Positions 40,457-43,530 of a DNA stretch of 43,530 nt are shown in pieces. A program made the translations under genes and the position numbers. The stretch comes from DASTQL01 sp035761805 (GTDB lineage Bacteria; Actinomycetota; Actinomycetes; Jiangellales; Jiangellaceae), in contig DASTQL010000191.1 of assembly GCA_035761805.1 (NCBI GenBank), forward strand, positions 1-43,530, given 5' to 3'. Every line of letters begins with the position of its first letter. The first letter of the stretch is position 1. The notes below the pieces were generated by a model that was not told the DNA's origin, made no database searches, and saw only the letters and a program-made list of their open reading frames with translations.

Positions 40457-41050
40457 TCAGCCGGAAGGGAGCGCCGGCGGCGCGTCGAGCCCGGGGGCGC
40501 CCCAGACGGGGAACCACCGGCTCACGTCCGGCTCGATCGGCAGGTCGCCGCCCACGACCGCCCGGATCTGGAGCTCCAGGGCGTTGTCGCGCTTCTGCTC
40601 GGCCCCGGGGACGGGGGCGAAGGGGTAGAAGGTGCCGCGCTTGTAGAGGTAGACCAGGGCGAGCCGCCGTCCCGAGGCGTCGGCGAAGCCGATCAGCGAG
40701 CACAGCAGCGCCGGCCCGAAGCCCTCCAGCTCCAACGTGCTGTTGACCGCGTGCAGCTCGGTGACCAGCCCGGCCACGTCAGAGGGTTCCCGGCGCAGGA
40801 CCAGCCAGGTCCACCCGTACGAGTCGCGGACCCGCTCAGGGCTGGCGCCGGCGAGCAGCTGCTCGAGCTGCGCCTGGATCTGCTCGAACGGGGCGCCCTC
40901 GGCCTCGCGGTAGCAGACCGACCCGATGCCCGTCGGCGTGAAGCCGGCGGCCGTCTCCAGCGTCAGCGCGGCCGTGGGGAGCGCGAAGAGCGCGTCGAGC
41001 TTGGGGCGCTTGGGCTTGCTGCGACCCAGCAAGGAGTCGAACAGCCCCAT
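40457..41050 (-). CDS. pspAB: PspA-associated protein PspAB
   Basis: 197 aa, starting MGLFDSLLGRSKPKRPKLDALFALPTAA (shown from its first motif MGLFDSLLGRSK); typical of the actinobacterial PspAB proteins found beside htpX. Contains FTPTGIGSVCYREAEG, DSYGWTWLVLR and a C-terminal PDVSRWFPVWG. Biochemical role undefined; thought to belong to the envelope-stress module with PspA. ATG start overlaps the htpX stop by one base (TGATG), so translation is coupled. Last gene of the pspA-pspAA-htpX-pspAB order. Confidence 0.85.
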   Translation of the reverse strand: MGLFDSLLGRSKPKRPKLDALFALPTAALTLETAAGFTPTGIGSVCYREAEGAPFEQIQAQLEQLLAGASPERVRDSYGWTWLVLRREPSDVAGLVTELHAVNSTLELEGFGPALLCSLIGFADASGRRLALVYLYKRGTFYPFAPVPGAEQKRDNALELQIRAVVGGDLPIEPDVSRWFPVWGAPGLDAPPALPSG

Positions 41051-41973
41051 CAGCCCGGCTGCCCGAGCTCGCGCGAGAGCCGGGCGAGCTGCTCGAGCCG
41101 CTTCTCCAGCGGCGGGTGCGAGGCGAACAACGAGGCGAAGTCCACCTTGTCGGTGAAGGCCGGGTAGATGAAGAAGGCGTTGTAGGGCTCGGCGGCGCGC
41201 AGGTCTCGCTCGGGGATCCGGGCCATGTCGCCGGAGATCTTGGTCAGCGCGCTCATCAGGTTGGCCGGCTGGCCCGTGAGGATCGCGCCGGCCCGGTCGG
41301 CTGCCAGCTCCCGGTAGCGAGAGAGCACCCGCGTGAGCAGGAAGCTCACCGCGTAGACGACGATCCCGACGAGCGTGGCCACGAGTAAGATCAACCCGGT
41401 GTTCTGGTCGCGGCCGCGCCCGCCCATCGACGACCACAGCGCCGACCGCATGAGCAGGCCGGCCAGGACGCCGACCGAGCTGGCCACGGTCATCACCGTC
41501 ACGTCGCGGTGGGCGACGTGGCTGAGCTCGTGCGACAGCACCGCCTCGAGCTCCGCGTCGGTGAGCCGGCGGCCGAGGCCGGTGGTGACGGCGACGACGG
41601 CCCTGTCCGGGCTCCGGCCGGTCGCGAAGGCGTTGGGCAGGTCGGTGTCGGCCACAGCAACCCGCGGCTTGGGCATGTCGGCCAGCGCACAGAGCCGATC
41701 GACCATCGCGTGCAGCTGCGGTGCCTCCTCCGGCGTCACCTCGCGAGCCCGCATGCCGGCGAGGGCGAGACGGTCGGAGAAGTACCACTGACCCCACAGG
41801 AGGCCTAGGGGCAGGACGAACGCGATGACCGCCGCACCGGTGCCGCCCGCGTCACCCCCGAAGATCCACCAGACCACACCCGCGAGCACGAGATAGAGCA
41901 GGAAGAGCAGGACAAGGGTCAGCCCCATCCGGAAGCTGAGCCCACGGTCGGGGCGGAAGCGCGTCGAAGCCAC
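41050..41973 (-). CDS. htpX: Membrane-bound M48 zinc metalloprotease HtpX
   Basis: 307-aa integral-membrane protease for quality control of membrane proteins. Two N-terminal helices (~16-62), the zinc site H148-E149-L-S-H152, a further helical hairpin (~160-215), and the third ligand Glu222 in YRELAADRAG. The NAFATGR motif preceding the active site is present. GTG start at 41973. It sits between pspAA and pspAB, linking it to envelope-stress defence. Confidence 0.93.
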   Translation of the reverse strand: MASTRFRPDRGLSFRMGLTLVLLFLLYLVLAGVVWWIFGGDAGGTGAAVIAFVLPLGLLWGQWYFSDRLALAGMRAREVTPEEAPQLHAMVDRLCALADMPKPRVAVADTDLPNAFATGRSPDRAVVAVTTGLGRRLTDAELEAVLSHELSHVAHRDVTVMTVASSVGVLAGLLMRSALWSSMGGRGRDQNTGLILLVATLVGIVVYAVSFLLTRVLSRYRELAADRAGAILTGQPANLMSALTKISGDMARIPERDLRAAEPYNAFFIYPAFTDKVDFASLFASHPPLEKRLEQLARLSRELGQPG

Positions 41974-42023
41974 GACCCCTCAACTCTCGGCGTGATCGTC
42001 TGGGTTCCTGGACGTGCCGGAAC

Positions 42024-42311
42024 TCACCCCGGGATGAGCCCCTCACCCGCCGTCTCGGCCAGCATCTCGCGGACCTCGCTGATGTGCGCCTCGGCGAAGG
42101 GCAGCACCAGGTCGCTGTCCACGAGCGCGTCGTCGGGCAACGGGCGACCGTACGAGCGGACGGCGGCGAGCAGCGCCTCGAGGGCCTTGCTGAACCGCGG
42201 GTCGTCGCCCGCGTCGACAGCAGCCGTGAGCTCCTCGTCGAGCCGGTTGAGCTCGTCGAGGCGCGAACCGTCCAGCTCGAGCTGGCCCTCCCCCATGATA
42301 CGGACGATCAC
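42024..42311 (-). CDS. pspAA: PspA-associated protein PspAA
   Basis: 95 aa, starting with IVRIMGEGQLELDG and containing LNRLDEELTAAVDAGD, characteristic of actinobacterial PspAA. Acidic and soluble. GTG start in a 4-base overlap with the pspA stop, so co-translated with PspA; presumably a partner of it. Followed by htpX after 50 bases. Confidence 0.87.
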   Translation of the reverse strand: MIVRIMGEGQLELDGSRLDELNRLDEELTAAVDAGDDPRFSKALEALLAAVRSYGRPLPDDALVDSDLVLPFAEAHISEVREMLAETAGEGLIPG

Positions 42312-43141
42312 GGCCGGCCCTCCTCACGGCGCGGCTCGGCCGCGGGGTCGGCTACAGGCTGGGCAGCCGTGGCCTCGGTGACCGGGGTGTCGGCCGGCTG
42401 CACCGACTCGGCGGGCCCGCTCTCGATCTGCTGCGGCGCGCCGCCGGTGAGCTCGCCCTTCATCCTCGCCAGCTCCAGCTCGACGTCGTTGGTCGAGGCG
42501 AGGCGGTCCAGTTCCAGGGTGATGTCGTCCTTTGACGTCCCGGTCGGGTCCTCGAGGGCCCCGGAGGCCAACAGCTCGTCGATCGCCCCCGCTCGCGCCT
42601 GCATCTGGGCCGTCTTGTCCTCGGCCCGCTGCACCGCGAGGCCGACGTCGCTCATCTCCTCGGAGATGCCGCTGAAGGCCTCGCCGATCTGGGTCTGTGC
42701 CTCGGCCGCGGTGTAGGTGGCCTTGATCGTCTCCTTCTTGGTCCGGAAGGCCTCGACCTTGGCCTGCAGGCGCTGGGCGGCGAGGGTGAGCTTCTCCTCC
42801 TCCCCCTGGAGTGCGGCGTGCTGGACCTGCAGGTCGGAGATCTGCTGCTGCAGCCCCGACCTGCGCGTGAGGGCCTCCCGGGCGAGGTCCTCGCGGCTCA
42901 TCGCGAGCGCCTTCTGCGCCTGGTTCTGCAGCTTGTCGCTCTGCTGGGTGAGCTGGGTCAGCTGCACCTCGATGCGCTTGCGGCTGGTCGCAACGTCGGC
43001 GACGCCGCGGCGCACCTTCTGCAGCAGCTCGAGCTGCTTCTTGTACGAGTAGTCCAGGGTCTCGCGGGGGTCCTCGGCCCGGTCGAGGGCCTTGTCCGCC
43101 TTGGCCCGGAAGATCATGGACATGCGCTGCAGGATCCCCAT
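42308..43141 (-). CDS. pspA: PspA/IM30 envelope-stress protein
   Basis: Peripheral membrane protein of the ESCRT-III-like PspA/Vipp1 family; binds stressed membranes as large oligomers. 277 aa: amphipathic N-terminal helix (MGILQRMSMIFRAKADKAL), long coiled coil (~25-190, rich in Gln, Lys, Glu; DPRETLDYSYKKQLELLQ), then an acidic Pro/Ala/Glu-rich C-terminal tail (~215-277) not present in the shorter E. coli PspA. ATG at 43141. A TAGTGT hexamer on the minus strand at 43216-43221 is a possible -10. First gene of the pspA-pspAA-htpX-pspAB run. Confidence 0.93.
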   Translation of the reverse strand: MGILQRMSMIFRAKADKALDRAEDPRETLDYSYKKQLELLQKVRRGVADVATSRKRIEVQLTQLTQQSDKLQNQAQKALAMSREDLAREALTRRSGLQQQISDLQVQHAALQGEEEKLTLAAQRLQAKVEAFRTKKETIKATYTAAEAQTQIGEAFSGISEEMSDVGLAVQRAEDKTAQMQARAGAIDELLASGALEDPTGTSKDDITLELDRLASTNDVELELARMKGELTGGAPQQIESGPAESVQPADTPVTEATAAQPVADPAAEPRREEGRP

Positions 43142-43265
43142 CTGGCCCCGTACCGCCCTTTCTCGCCTCCGGCTCGGTCGCGGACGGCACCGACCGCCGC
43201 CCGCGTACGCCTCCGACACTACGACGTCGGGCGCCTCGGCGGCAGGGCAGGTGCCTGTGGTGACC

Positions 43266-43271
43266 TAGGCT
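43266..43271 (+). promoter_or_regulatory. Candidate -10 of the right-edge gene (leaderless)
   Basis: TAGGCT ends six bases before the GTG at 43278, with only GGGGGC between. The clearest example of the leaderless arrangement in this window. Confidence 0.5.
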
Positions 43272-43277
43272 GGGGGC

Positions 43278-43530
43278 GTGTTCCGGCGCCGCACCTCCCC
43301 CGACGAGTCCAGTGCCAGCACTCGTCCCGGGAGCGTCGCGGACCCGACCGGCGACGGCGCCACGACCGGCAAGGGGCGCCCCACGCCGACCCGCCGCGCG
43401 GCCGAGGCCGCTCGCAAGGCGCGGGTCCGGCCGGTGGTCGACCGGCGGGAGTCGATGCGTCGTCAGCGGCAGCAGGCCCGTGCCGAGCGTGAGAAGGCGC
43501 GGCGCGCGATGGCGACGGGGGACGAGCGCC
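43278..43530 (+). CDS. DUF3043-like protein, N-terminal part
   Basis: Reads from a GTG to the window edge: MFRRRTSPDESSAS, a basic GKGRPTPTRRAAEAARKARV, then alternating Arg/Glu helix RRQRQQARAEREKARRAMA and TGDER. This start is typical of actinobacterial DUF3043 membrane proteins, which have transmembrane helices further on, outside this window. Divergent from pspA. Function unknown. Confidence 0.75.
   Translation, partial: MFRRRTSPDESSASTRPGSVADPTGDGATTGKGRPTPTRRAAEAARKARVRPVVDRRESMRRQRQQARAEREKARRAMATGDER

Noticed and set aside
1..43530. tRNA or rRNA genes and insertion sequences
   Set aside because: No cloverleaf-like segment, rRNA stretch or transposase-like ORF was recognised on either strand; no dedicated scan could be run.

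Overview
The window is high-G+C DNA in which nearly every ORF is a GTG- or ATG-started gene. Many genes overlap by 4 bases or by 1. The gene set is typical of Actinobacteria: a qcrCAB/ctaE bcc-aa3 respiratory locus with actinobacterial ctaF, a DUF3043-type protein, PspAA/PspAB, and an order reminiscent of ctaE-qcrCAB ... ctaC ... adoK-erpA-glxK ... nadA in Mycobacterium and Streptomyces (from memory). A Nocardioides-like member of the Propionibacteriales is my best guess, made by inference and not by any search.

Layout. (1) 1-4759: the start of a minus-strand response-regulator-like gene, a doubtful proline-rich small ORF, then ctaE-qcrC-qcrA-qcrB. (2) 4760-5527: a palindrome after qcrB, six alternating copies of a ~15-nt REP-like motif, and a truncated gene remnant that ends at this cluster. 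(3) 5685-7696: a membrane-anchored CAP-domain protein and a short MgtE-type transporter. (4) 7867-20690: the main attraction, an apparent biosynthetic operon made of a tandem duplication. Each unit is a giant single-module membrane NRPS (A-PCP followed by membrane helices alternating with left-handed beta-helix-like soluble domains, the architecture of the epsilon-poly-lysine synthetase Pls/PosA family) overlapped by a DUF418/HGSNAT-like multi-span membrane protein. The pair of units is followed by a BPL_N/glutamine-amidotransferase-like protein and an Sfp-type phosphopantetheinyl transferase, and closed by a hairpin terminator. An exported M1 metallopeptidase with HExxH-X18-E follows at once. 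Both synthetases read out the same ten-residue adenylation code (DFEYNGTVTK by manual alignment to PheA), with an acidic residue where a basic side chain could be bound.

(5) 22204-25878 (minus): ctaC-ctaD-ctaF and an unrecognised lipoprotein, each junction a 4-base overlap, the last apparently with a CTG start. The cluster of part 4 therefore sits between qcrB and the cytochrome oxidase genes, and looks like an insertion into a conserved respiratory locus. (6) 26001-34633: cysteine desulfurase plus TusA, a small ribbon-helix-helix/membrane-protein pair with a palindromic operator candidate, adenosine-kinase-like PfkB protein, a long repeat-rich GAF-like protein, ErpA-like Fe-S carrier, glycerate kinase, a GNAT-like protein and a small coiled-coil membrane protein. 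(7) 34755-40207: an unrecognised membrane protein, quinolinate synthase NadA, and a large secreted M14 zinc carboxypeptidase with a structured, relatively AT-rich leader. (8) 40457-43141 (minus): the actinobacterial envelope-stress set pspA-pspAA-htpX-pspAB, then the start of a DUF3043-like gene at the right edge.

How it fits together: the respiratory genes build the menaquinol-to-oxygen branch. NifS/TusA/ErpA/NadA are linked by sulfur and Fe-S supply. The central cluster is predicted to activate one amino acid (probably basic) on two PPTase-primed carrier domains and polymerise it at the membrane. The neighbouring lipoprotein peptidase is a candidate for trimming or degrading the product. 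Boundaries, motifs and overlaps were read from the sequence; functions come from family knowledge; product identity, insertion history and regulation are inference.
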